A stretch of 47,734 bases of DNA, taken from positions 1-47,734 of the forward strand of contig JAJYUL010000029.1 of the NCBI GenBank assembly GCA_021792555.1, read 5' to 3'. The DNA is from Pseudomonadota bacterium. GTDB taxonomy: Bacteria; Pseudomonadota; Gammaproteobacteria; Steroidobacterales; Steroidobacteraceae. How positions within the stretch are numbered: position 1 is the stretch's first letter; every line of letters starts with the position of its first letter. The notes under the pieces are model-generated. The model had not been told where the DNA came from. It worked only from the letters and a program-made list of their open reading frames with translations, and ran no database searches. The position numbers and the translations under genes are program-made. Below, piece by piece: positions 36,566-44,365 of the stretch.

Positions 36566-37216
36566 TCAGGCCAGCCGCTCGATATGCGCCCGCTTGCGCG
36601 CGTTCGTGTAGCGATAGAACCGGCGCAGCTCGGCGAGCACCTCATCTTCGGTCCGGCCGCGCGCCCCGTGCAGCAGCTGCTCGAGCCGCCGGCAGAAGCG
36701 CTCGGCATAGCCGCTCGCATGCCGATACAGCTCCTCCCGCCCGTCGGCGAGACGCGGGTCGATGCGCGAGCGATCGAACAGCAGCCGGCGCAGCTCCGCG
36801 GGAAAGTGCTGCGGGCTCTGCCGGCGCATCAGCCAGTAGCTGGCCACGTACTTGTCGACCTCCGCCTGCATCTCGAGCTCGAGCAGCGACACCGGCCGGT
36901 CGAAGCTCGCATTCCAGGCGAGATACAAGAAGTGGCTCACGCCCTCGAGCGCCGTCCACCAGTCCGCGACGTTGCGCTCGTGCAGACGCACCATCGGATC
37001 CTCGCGCCCGAGCCGCTCGAGCAGCGCCGGATCGAGGTACAGCGACATCGCTATCTCCTCGCCGCTCTGCGCGACGATCAGGTCCTCGGCGCTGACGCGC
37101 GCGCGCACCTGCGGCGGCAGCCGCGCCCGGTCGGTGACCAGGAAATCGTACACGTCGTAGGCGACGCCGAGATCGTAAATGCCGCCGATCAGCTGCTGCA
37201 GACTCGTCAGGATCAT
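36566..37216 (-). CDS. Unknown helical protein, second of a pair
   Basis: A 216-residue, mostly helical, charged soluble protein. It begins MILTSLQQLIGGIYDLGV and ends in a basic stretch (RRFYRYTNARKRAHIERLA). No family is recognised, and no catalytic motif is visible. It starts 5 bp after the stop of the preceding gene, so the two form an operon. It is convergent with the Nudix gene, 34 bp away. Confidence 0.75.
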   Translation of the reverse strand: MILTSLQQLIGGIYDLGVAYDVYDFLVTDRARLPPQVRARVSAEDLIVAQSGEEIAMSLYLDPALLERLGREDPMVRLHERNVADWWTALEGVSHFLYLAWNASFDRPVSLLELEMQAEVDKYVASYWLMRRQSPQHFPAELRRLLFDRSRIDPRLADGREELYRHASGYAERFCRRLEQLLHGARGRTEDEVLAELRRFYRYTNARKRAHIERLA

Positions 37217-37221
37217 GGGAC

Positions 37222-37869
37222 TCAGTGCAGCGCGCCGGGCACGGCCCCCGGATGCGCGGCCGGCTCGACGCCCAGGCGCTTCAGCAGCGCGTAGCTGCGC
37301 CGGCTGCCGGTCTTCAGCCACAACTCGTACAGCCTCAGGATGTCCTCGTGCGAGTGCGTGTAGCCGGCTTCGCTGAGCTCGTTGAGCGCATCGACCATGG
37401 GTTGGAACTTCTCGGCGAGCTCGGCGAACACCTGCCCGAGCACGCTCGCGCGGCGGCTCGCGCCCGCCGCCTGCGCGCCGCCCGGAGCGAGCCGGCGCGC
37501 GAGCGTGCCGTAGGCGCACCCGCCCATGGCGATGTGATAGTCGATGTCGATCAGCTTGCGCGCAAAGCCGCGCGCGAAGAACCCGGCGATAAAAAGCGAC
37601 ACGTCTCCGAGACGCTGCAGGCCGCGCTCACGCTCGGTCCGGCTGTGCGCCTCGAGGGCCTCGGAGAGCATCAGCACGAGCGGCTTCACTCGCAGCCCCT
37701 CTGCCGTCTGCTCGAACAGCGCCTCCGAGCGGGCGAACAGCGTGAGCAGGTTCACCACGTAGTACTCGGTCTGATCCTCGAGCGCGAGGCGCTGGTTGGC
37801 GAGCACGCCGTGCAGCGCGTCCTTGAAGTATTCCTTCAGACTCACGACCGGCTGGACTCTGCTCGACAT
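37222..37869 (-). CDS. Unknown helical protein, first of a pair
   Basis: A 215-residue soluble protein beginning MSSRVQPVVSLKEYFKDAL, rich in helices, with a HSHED motif near residue 185. No signal peptide or membrane segment. It is not recognised. The ATG at 37869 is preferred to one seven codons earlier because the sequence becomes regular here. It is followed 5 bp later by the second unknown gene and probably shares its function. Confidence 0.75.
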   Translation of the reverse strand: MSSRVQPVVSLKEYFKDALHGVLANQRLALEDQTEYYVVNLLTLFARSEALFEQTAEGLRVKPLVLMLSEALEAHSRTERERGLQRLGDVSLFIAGFFARGFARKLIDIDYHIAMGGCAYGTLARRLAPGGAQAAGASRRASVLGQVFAELAEKFQPMVDALNELSEAGYTHSHEDILRLYELWLKTGSRRSYALLKRLGVEPAAHPGAVPGALH

Positions 37870-38054
37870 CGATGGCCTGACCTCCCGCACGGCACTCTGT
37901 CAGTGACAGCGGCCGGACGCACTCCAAGTTGACCACACACGGCGCAAAAAACTGCGAGCCGCTACGCATTTTAGCGGGCAGCTTCACGGCTTTGCCACGG
38001 GCACCGCTGGCAGCGGCGCAGCGAGAGTGCTGACAACGTCCGGCGGGGCGGTGC

Positions 38055-39077
38055 TCAGCGCCAGAGCGCGCGGTAGGACAGACCGAGCTTCATGATCCGC
38101 TCGAGCAGCGTGCGGTACTTGATGCCGACGGCGAGCGCCGACTCGGCAAAATCCTCCCCGTCCTGCAGGTTGGGGTTGGCATTGGCTTCGAGCGCATACA
38201 CGCGTCCGTCGGCGGTCAGCCGGAAGTCCATGCGCGCGTAGCCCGAGAGTCCGAGTACCCGGTAGATGCGGCGGGAGAGCTTATCGAGCTGGGCCTCGAC
38301 GCCGCTCGGCAGATCCGTCGCCTTGTGGGTGGTGATCCCGTAGCGCTCGCGGTATTCGTGGTCCCACTTGACCTTGCGTGTGGCGATCATCGGCAGCGAT
38401 TCGGGCATCGAGCCGAACACCATCTCCCACACCGGCAGACGCAGCAGCCGGTCGTTGCCGAGCACCCCGACGTACAGCTCCCTTCCCGGTATGTACTCCT
38501 CCACCAGCGCATCCGAGCCGATCTGCTCGTACATGAACTCCACCCGCTCCTTCAGCCGCGGCAGATCCTCGACCACGGAGGACTGAGCGATGCCGAGCGA
38601 GGCGTCCTCGGTGGCCGATTTGACGAACAGCGGGAAGGTGAGCTTGCGCGCGGTGCGCACCGGTGTGCCGCGGCGGAACACCTCGAAACGCGGCGTCGGA
38701 ATGCGGTGGTAGGCGAGCAGCTGCTTGCTCAGCGGCTTATCGCGCGAGAGCAGCAGACCGCGCGGATTGCACCCGGTGTACGGCTGGCGCAGCAGCTCCA
38801 GGTACGCCACCACGTGCTGATCGTAGGTGACGATGCCGTTGAATTCCTCGAGCAGATTGAAGACGATGTCCGGCTTCCACTCGGCGATCGCCACGCGCAT
38901 CTCGGTGAGGCTGTCGAGCACCCCGAGACAGCGCACGTCGTGTCCGCTGCGACGCAATGTCGTGGTGACATTGTACTCGGTCCGCCACTCGTCGATTTCC
39001 TTCTCGGTGTGCCCCGCGAGGGTCTTCGGGGGCACCAGGCTCGAGTGCATCACGACCAGCGTGCGCAGTTTCTTCAT
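38055..39077 (-). CDS. ATP-grasp ligase, D-Ala-D-Ala-ligase-like
   Basis: A 340-residue ATP-grasp protein. ATP-binding segments are FPLFVKSATEDASLGIA (148-164) and LVEEYIPGREL (191-201), and the metal site is MDFRLTADGR with LEANANPN near 290-306. The N-terminal domain differs from true Ddl enzymes, and no vancomycin-type neighbour exists, so it may join an amino acid or peptide to an unknown partner. It overlaps the upstream metallopeptidase gene by 4 bp (ATGA), so the two are translated together. Confidence 0.85.
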   Translation of the reverse strand: MKKLRTLVVMHSSLVPPKTLAGHTEKEIDEWRTEYNVTTTLRRSGHDVRCLGVLDSLTEMRVAIAEWKPDIVFNLLEEFNGIVTYDQHVVAYLELLRQPYTGCNPRGLLLSRDKPLSKQLLAYHRIPTPRFEVFRRGTPVRTARKLTFPLFVKSATEDASLGIAQSSVVEDLPRLKERVEFMYEQIGSDALVEEYIPGRELYVGVLGNDRLLRLPVWEMVFGSMPESLPMIATRKVKWDHEYRERYGITTHKATDLPSGVEAQLDKLSRRIYRVLGLSGYARMDFRLTADGRVYALEANANPNLQDGEDFAESALAVGIKYRTLLERIMKLGLSYRALWR

Positions 39078-40111
39078 AGAAATATGTGCGGCGTTTCACC
39101 CTGCGAATACAACGACGCCAGCCGCTCCAGCAGCCAGCGGGAAACATTCACAGCATCGCGGCGGCTGCCGCGCACGTACAGTTGCAATGCCTCGCTCCGG
39201 TCGATCATCATGAGCATGATCTCACGCACACTATAGCGCGGCAGTCCGAGCTCGCGCGAGACGGCGTTGATGAGCGAGCGCTGATGCGCGCGCAGCACGG
39301 TGGCGGCCCGCGCGGCGTTCCTGCGCGGCCGCTCCTCGGTGAACAACCACGCCAACAGCCCCTCGACCATGCTGCGGCGATACTGTCGGTAACGCGCGAC
39401 CTTGCGTCGGTAGTGCTCCTCGAGCGTGCGCGTGTTGGTATCAACGGGCTCCACGCGGTCGCGGTTGCGCACCGGGGCGGCTTTGCTGCGCACTTCGTCC
39501 ATCAGCTGATCGACCACGTGCAGCTTGCGCACGGCCGGCCAGTCGGCGTAGCGCGTGCGCCATGCCGAACGCGGCGTCAGCCAGACGGCGAACGTCTCGG
39601 CGAAGTCCTCGGTGGGATGCGCCTGTGCATACCAGTCGCCGAGGTGGTGCACGTAACGGCGGCTGCCGGGCCGCGCCCGGTAGCGGTCGGGGTAGCGGCG
39701 CGAGGCCGGGCCGAAGGTCTCGCGCCAGCGCTTGCGACGGCGCAGCCGATAGGCGTTGTCGATGGCATGTCCGGCCTCGTGGCGCAGGATGCGCATGAAC
39801 CAGCGCGCATTGCCGCCTTCGGCCTCGCCCATGATGCTGCGCTCCAGGCGCAGCAGGCGCGGGTGGGCCAGATAGAACGGCACGGCGATGCCCGGCACGC
39901 CATCGGGCGTGAACCACTCTTCGGAGAACCAGACGTGCGGCCGGAAGCGCAGGCCGCGTGCCGCGAGCTCCTCGTACAGGCGCTCAACGCCGCGCTCGAT
40001 GGCCGAATTCTGCACGCTCAGGTGCAGATCGCGGAAGCGCAGCTTCAGCAGCTCCTCATCGCTCAGACGGGCCCACTCGGCGGCCCGCCGCCTGCTGCGC
40101 GGCGCGCTCAT
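39074..40111 (-). CDS. Predicted zinc metallopeptidase (HEAGH), function unknown
   Basis: A 345-residue protein. The zinc motif HEAGH is at 111-115, in a context RILRHEAGHAIDNAY, and EDFAET (168-173) supplies a likely third ligand, as in gluzincins. FRPHVWFSEEWFTPDG and FYLAHPRLLRLER before the motif are distinctive. The C-terminal half is basic and helical. No signal peptide, so it should be cytosolic. An in-frame ATG at 40144 is an alternative start. It is translationally coupled to the ATP-grasp gene, which suggests a joint job such as processing and then ligating a peptide; this is inference. Confidence 0.8.
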   Translation of the reverse strand: MSAPRSRRRAAEWARLSDEELLKLRFRDLHLSVQNSAIERGVERLYEELAARGLRFRPHVWFSEEWFTPDGVPGIAVPFYLAHPRLLRLERSIMGEAEGGNARWFMRILRHEAGHAIDNAYRLRRRKRWRETFGPASRRYPDRYRARPGSRRYVHHLGDWYAQAHPTEDFAETFAVWLTPRSAWRTRYADWPAVRKLHVVDQLMDEVRSKAAPVRNRDRVEPVDTNTRTLEEHYRRKVARYRQYRRSMVEGLLAWLFTEERPRRNAARAATVLRAHQRSLINAVSRELGLPRYSVREIMLMMIDRSEALQLYVRGSRRDAVNVSRWLLERLASLYSQGETPHIFL

Positions 40112-40182
40112 CGGCACAACCTCGCCTGCCCGGGGAAAGCGCATTGCATGTGCGGCGAGCTTAGCAGCACGGGCGCGCCGCT

Positions 40183-41625
40183 TCAGCCCATCTGCACCAG
40201 CGCATGGGCGAGCAGCCGGTCGGCGAAGGACTCGATCAGCGGGGCGCGCGCCAGCGCGGCGCGCCAGGCCGCGGGAATCCCGCTCGCCCCGTAGAATGCC
40301 CCGGCGAGCTGCCCGCAGGCCGCCGCGGTGACGTCCGAGTCGCCGCCGAGATTGGCCGCGTGCAGCACGGCCTGGCGGAAATTGCCGGTCACCGCAAAGG
40401 CTTCGAACGCGCCGGCAAGGGCCTGCACGACGCCCTTGCCGGCACTCTGCGCCGGCGCGGCGCTCTGCTCGGCGAGAATGCGCTCCTTCGGCTTGCCGCC
40501 GAGCGCCGCAAGCAGCGCGCGCGCCAGATCGGCGCACGCCGCGAGCACAGCGGCGACCTGGCATGTGGTGCGGGCCGCCTCGCTCGAGAGGCGTACCGCC
40601 TCCTCGGGAGCGGCGAACCCGAACAGCACCGCGCTCGCGACGCGCGAGAGCGGCTCCGGATCGAGCTGCGCCGGGTCGTGCGAGCCGGAAAACGGCTGCT
40701 GCCGCCAGTGCGCCATGGCGAGCGCGCGGGCGGTGCTCGCGGTGATCCCGACGCACTGGCCGGTGGCCGACAGATGCCCCTCGCGCTGCCAGCGCCGGTA
40801 GCGCTCGACCTGATCGGCCGGATCGAACCCGTCGCGCTCGAGCAGACTCTCGGCCAGGCACAGCGCCATGGCCGTATCGTCGCTCCAGCCGCCCCGCGGC
40901 AGCGCGAACGGTCCGCCGCCGAGCAGGTCGGCAACGGGCGCGAAGGTGCCGGGACGGCGGTACTGGGTCGCCGCGGCCACCGCATCGCCCACCGCGAGCC
41001 CGAGCAGCGCCCCGAGGAAACGCTCACGCAGCGCGCGTGCGGCGGCGAGCGCCGCCGGATCGAGCAGCGGGTCCGGGCCCGCGGCATCCTCCGGCGCCTC
41101 GGACACGGCAATCTGCCGGGGCGACCAGGCGCGCACGTACTCGCTCTGCGCGGCCGTCTCCGGGATGTGCGGCCAGTCCCTGGAGCGCTCCGACTGAGGC
41201 CACAGGCGCGCGAGCTCCTCGAGCGCCTGCTCGCCGGTGAGCCCACGCTCGACCAGCAGGCACCCGATCACCGTAGCGCTGCGGCCGATGCCCGCGCGAC
41301 AGTGCACGTAGCAGGGCTTGCCCGCCGCGAGCGACTCGTGCAGACAATCGAGGATCTCGCACATGTGCTCGCGCCGCCCGGGCAGCCCGTGATCCGGGAT
41401 CGGCTTGCGGCAATACTCGATCGCCAGCGGCAGCGCATCGTCGTAGCCGCCGATCTCCCCCGGCTCGGTCACATCGACGATGACCCGGATGCCGGCGGCG
41501 CGCAGCCGCGCGAGCCGCTCGCGAGTGGCCTCTGGACTCGCCCCCGCGGGATGCTCACCGGCGAGCAGCCGTCCGGGCAAGACCCAGTAGGCGTTCAGGA
41601 GCGGGGGCGCGGAAGTCGGGTCCAT
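40183..41625 (-). CDS. Tyrosine/dual-specificity phosphatase fused to ADP-ribosylglycohydrolase
   Basis: A 480-residue fusion. Residues about 1-170 are a cysteine phosphatase with HCRAGIGRS (Cys109, Arg115) and a likely general acid in PDHG (Asp78). Residues about 200-480 are an ADP-ribosylglycohydrolase: GLAVGDA (209-215), WSDDTAMAL with metal ligands 248-251, and GGDSD (429-431) near the end. In the family the last motif is usually followed by Thr; here it is Val-Thr. The protein could remove phosphate and ADP-ribose from the same target or substrate. It begins 11 bp after ttcA. The ADPR part supports a link to the Nudix hydrolase nearby. Confidence 0.9.
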   Translation of the reverse strand: MDPTSAPPLLNAYWVLPGRLLAGEHPAGASPEATRERLARLRAAGIRVIVDVTEPGEIGGYDDALPLAIEYCRKPIPDHGLPGRREHMCEILDCLHESLAAGKPCYVHCRAGIGRSATVIGCLLVERGLTGEQALEELARLWPQSERSRDWPHIPETAAQSEYVRAWSPRQIAVSEAPEDAAGPDPLLDPAALAAARALRERFLGALLGLAVGDAVAAATQYRRPGTFAPVADLLGGGPFALPRGGWSDDTAMALCLAESLLERDGFDPADQVERYRRWQREGHLSATGQCVGITASTARALAMAHWRQQPFSGSHDPAQLDPEPLSRVASAVLFGFAAPEEAVRLSSEAARTTCQVAAVLAACADLARALLAALGGKPKERILAEQSAAPAQSAGKGVVQALAGAFEAFAVTGNFRQAVLHAANLGGDSDVTAAACGQLAGAFYGASGIPAAWRAALARAPLIESFADRLLAHALVQMG

Positions 41626-41636
41626 TCGGCGATGTG

Positions 41637-42491
41637 TCAGGCGACCTCGCAGGTCTCATCGAGGCACGCCTCCTCGGCCGCTGTCATCGGCGGCACGCGC
41701 CGCGCCTCGAGACCCGTGAAGTCAAACAGCCGCGTGTCGGCGAGCGTGCCCGGCTCGACGTGGCGCAGCGCGGTGAAGATGCTCTCGATGCGCCCCGGAT
41801 AGGTCCGCTCCCACTCCGCCAACATGCGCTTGACGGCCACGCGCTGCAGATTGTCCTGCGAGCCGCACAGCCTGCAGGGAATGATGGGGAAGCGTCGGCC
41901 GCGGGCGTAGCGCTCGATGTCCCGCTCCGCCACGTAAGCGAGCGGGCGGATCACCACCTGCCGGCCGTCCTCCGAGAGCAGCTTCGGGGCCATCGCCTTC
42001 AGCCGGCCGCCGAAGAACAGGTTCAGAAACAACGTCTCGACGATGTCGTCGCGATGGTGGCCGAGGGCGATCTTGGTAACGCCGTGCTCGGCGGCAAAAC
42101 GGTACAGCGCGCCGCGCCGCAGACGCGAGCACAGTCCGCACATCGTGCGCCCCTCGGGCACGACGCGCTTGACGACGCTGTAGGTGTCCTGCTCGATGAT
42201 GTGAAAGGGCACGCCGAGGCCCGTCAGATACTCCGGCAGCACGTGCGGGGGAAAGCCGGGCTGCTTCTGGTCGAGATTGACCGCGATGAGCTCGAACCCG
42301 ACCGGTGCGCTGCGCTGCAGGGACAGCAGGATCTCGAGCAGCGTGTAGGAATCCTTGCCGCCCGAGAGGCACACCATCACACGGTCGCCTGCGCCGATCA
42401 TGGCAAAGTCCTCGATGGCCTTGCCGACCTGCCCGCGCAGCCTCGCCTGCAGGCGCGTCAGCGTCCGCGACATCGTGACCGGCGCGCTCAT
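41637..42491 (-). CDS. ttcA: tRNA 2-thiocytidine synthase TtcA
   Basis: Thiolates cytidine 32 of some tRNAs using ATP and a [4Fe-4S] cluster. The 284-residue protein has the PP-loop SGGKDS (43-48), and the Cys pairs CGLC and CRLC that bind the cluster, with [10 protein letters not shown] between. The ATG immediately follows the stop of the carboxypeptidase gene (TAGATG). GGCGAG-type ribosome binding lies within that gene. Confidence 0.95.
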   Translation of the reverse strand: MSAPVTMSRTLTRLQARLRGQVGKAIEDFAMIGAGDRVMVCLSGGKDSYTLLEILLSLQRSAPVGFELIAVNLDQKQPGFPPHVLPEYLTGLGVPFHIIEQDTYSVVKRVVPEGRTMCGLCSRLRRGALYRFAAEHGVTKIALGHHRDDIVETLFLNLFFGGRLKAMAPKLLSEDGRQVVIRPLAYVAERDIERYARGRRFPIIPCRLCGSQDNLQRVAVKRMLAEWERTYPGRIESIFTALRHVEPGTLADTRLFDFTGLEARRVPPMTAAEEACLDETCEVA

Positions 42492-44006
42492 CTAGGCCGC
42501 CTCGCTCGCGGCGGGCTCCAGGTACTTCGCTTCGACGTAGCGGATGTAGGCGGCCGCCGTGAGCGGCTTGCGCGTCGCGCCGCGCAGCAGGTCCTGCACC
42601 GGCACCTTCGCGCCGAGGCCGTGCACGTTGGCGCGCAGCCAGCCGAGAAGCCCCGAGAACTCCCCGCGGGCAAGCTGCTCATCGAGCGCCGGCACGTCGT
42701 TGCGCAGGCTCTCGTACAGCTGCGCGGCGATCACTGCGCCGAGCGCGTAGGAGGGAAAGTAGCCGAAGGAACCGACCGCCCAGTGCACGTCCTGCAGACA
42801 CCCCTCGGTGTCGTTCGCGGGTCGGATGCCGAGGCGCTGCTGCATGCCGGCATTCCACGCCTGCGGCAGGTCGCGCACCGCGAGCTCCCCGGAGAGCAGC
42901 TGCTTTTCCAGCTCGTAGCGCAGCAGGACGTGCAGCGGATAGGTGAGCTCATCGGCGTCCACCCGGATCAGCCCGCGCCGCACCCGGGTGAGGTGCGCGT
43001 AGATGTTCTGCACGTCCCACTCCGGGCCGGTGACGCCGAAGTGCTTCGCGAGCAGCGGCTGCACGTAGTGCACGAACGGGCGGCTGCGGCAGACGATCAT
43101 CTCCATCAGCAGAGACTGGCTCTCCTCGAGCGCCATGCCGCGATCGCGGCCGACCGGCTGGTCGCGCCAGTCCTGCGGCAGGCCGAGGTCGTACATCGCA
43201 TGCCCGGTCTCGTGCAGCGCTCCGAGCAGCCCGGTGAAGGGATCCGCCGCATCGAGGCGGGTGGTGAGGCGGATGTCCCCCGGCACGCCCTCGGTGAAGG
43301 GATGCTCGCTCTCATCGAGGCGGCCGCGGTCGAAGGGAAAGCCGATCTGCTTCATGACCTCCACGATGAGCGCGCGCTGCTTGGCGAAGGGAAACTTGCC
43401 GGTGAGCGGCTGCGGCGGGCGGTTCTCCTGGGCGGCGATGGCCTCGCGGATCAGCGACGGCAGCCGGCGCGAGAGCGCCTTGAACATCGTGTCGATGTCG
43501 GCGGTCGTGATCCCGGGGCTGAACTCATCGACGAGCGCATCGTAGGGGGCGAGGTTGAGCGCCTGGCCGAGGAGCGCCGCCTTATCGCGCACCAATTGCA
43601 CGACCTCCTCCAGGTGCGGCGCGAACAGGTCGAAACGGCTCTGGGCGCGGGCATCGAGCCAGCACATCTCGGCGCGCGAGACCGCCTTGGTGAGCCGGGA
43701 AATGAGCGACACCGGGGTCGCGATGGCGTGATCGCGCTCGCGGCGCATCTCGCGCAGGTTGGCGATCTGCCAGTCCTCCAGTCCCTGCTCGTTGGCCTGC
43801 GCCCGATCGAGCAGCCGGCTGATGCGCGGAGCGGTGAGCAGCGCATGGTGCTCGGTTTCGAGCGCGGCGAGCTGCTCGCCGCGGATATCGGCGCTGCCCC
43901 GCGGCATCATCACCGCCGCGTCCCAGCGCAGCAGCGACAGCGCCCCGCGCAGGGCGTGAAGCCGCTTGAACTCCTGCTCGAGCTGTTTGTAGGGGGAAGC
44001 CGACAT
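42492..44006 (-). CDS. M32 metallocarboxypeptidase (Taq type)
   Basis: A cytosolic zinc carboxypeptidase of 504 residues, the usual length. HETGH (265-269) binds zinc, and the third ligand should be the Glu in the ALEESQSLLMEM segment that follows. The N-terminal LRWDAAVMMPRG and C-terminal DVHWAVGSFGYFPSYALG blocks are diagnostic of M32. TAGACT on the minus strand near 44091 is a likely -10, with a leader of about 75 nt. It heads the operon with ttcA and the fusion gene. Confidence 0.94.
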   Translation of the reverse strand: MSASPYKQLEQEFKRLHALRGALSLLRWDAAVMMPRGSADIRGEQLAALETEHHALLTAPRISRLLDRAQANEQGLEDWQIANLREMRRERDHAIATPVSLISRLTKAVSRAEMCWLDARAQSRFDLFAPHLEEVVQLVRDKAALLGQALNLAPYDALVDEFSPGITTADIDTMFKALSRRLPSLIREAIAAQENRPPQPLTGKFPFAKQRALIVEVMKQIGFPFDRGRLDESEHPFTEGVPGDIRLTTRLDAADPFTGLLGALHETGHAMYDLGLPQDWRDQPVGRDRGMALEESQSLLMEMIVCRSRPFVHYVQPLLAKHFGVTGPEWDVQNIYAHLTRVRRGLIRVDADELTYPLHVLLRYELEKQLLSGELAVRDLPQAWNAGMQQRLGIRPANDTEGCLQDVHWAVGSFGYFPSYALGAVIAAQLYESLRNDVPALDEQLARGEFSGLLGWLRANVHGLGAKVPVQDLLRGATRKPLTAAAYIRYVEAKYLEPAASEAA

Positions 44007-44365
44007 TGGATACGTCCCGGGCGCCGGCCGCGAACCGCACGCCGGTCCCGCAGGGGCGCCCTCAAAGAGCGCGGTTGGACGCGTTAGTCTACCAGCGGGT
44101 CCCCGGGCACCTTCTTCGGAAAGCAAAAATTCCTTTTATTTCAATTACATACGTGCAGACAGGCAGCTTGACAGTCCGCCGTCCGCAACGCCGCTTCCCG
44201 GGGATCAGGGCCGGGGCGGCCCGCCCATCCGGTACACTGCCGCTACAGCCAGGGCCAGCGGGCCACGGCGATCCCAATCCCGATCGAGACCGCGAGCAGC
44301 AGCGTGAGGACCAGACCGATGAGGAAGCGGCGCATCGCCCCCATGATAAACCGCAGCGGCGCGCC
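44007..44365. other. Divergent control region between the M32 gene and glgA
   Basis: An AT-rich patch at 44121-44157 marks the promoter zone. Minus strand: TAGACT at 44091-44086. Plus strand: TACACT at 44232-44237 could serve glgA with a leader of about 120 nt. A perfect TTGACA at 44168-44173 has no partner -10 at the right distance. A 33-codon minus-strand ORF lies at 44243-44344. Confidence 0.4.
44243..44344 (-). CDS. Possible 33-residue single-pass membrane peptide
   Basis: The ORF reads MGAMRRFLIG and then a hydrophobic helix of about 20 residues ending in ARWPWL. The basic start, hydrophobic core and aromatic end resemble small membrane proteins. No ribosome binding site or promoter is certain, and it sits 21 bp from the divergent glgA start. 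Confidence 0.35.
   Translation of the reverse strand: MGAMRRFLIGLVLTLLLAVSIGIGIAVARWPWL

Noticed and set aside
38055-39077. True D-alanine-D-alanine ligase (ddl)
   Set aside because: The N-terminal domain and operon context (metallopeptidase, not mur genes) do not fit; only the ATP-grasp core is shared.
44168-44173. Perfect TTGACA upstream of glgA
   Set aside because: No -10-like hexamer lies 16-18 bp downstream.
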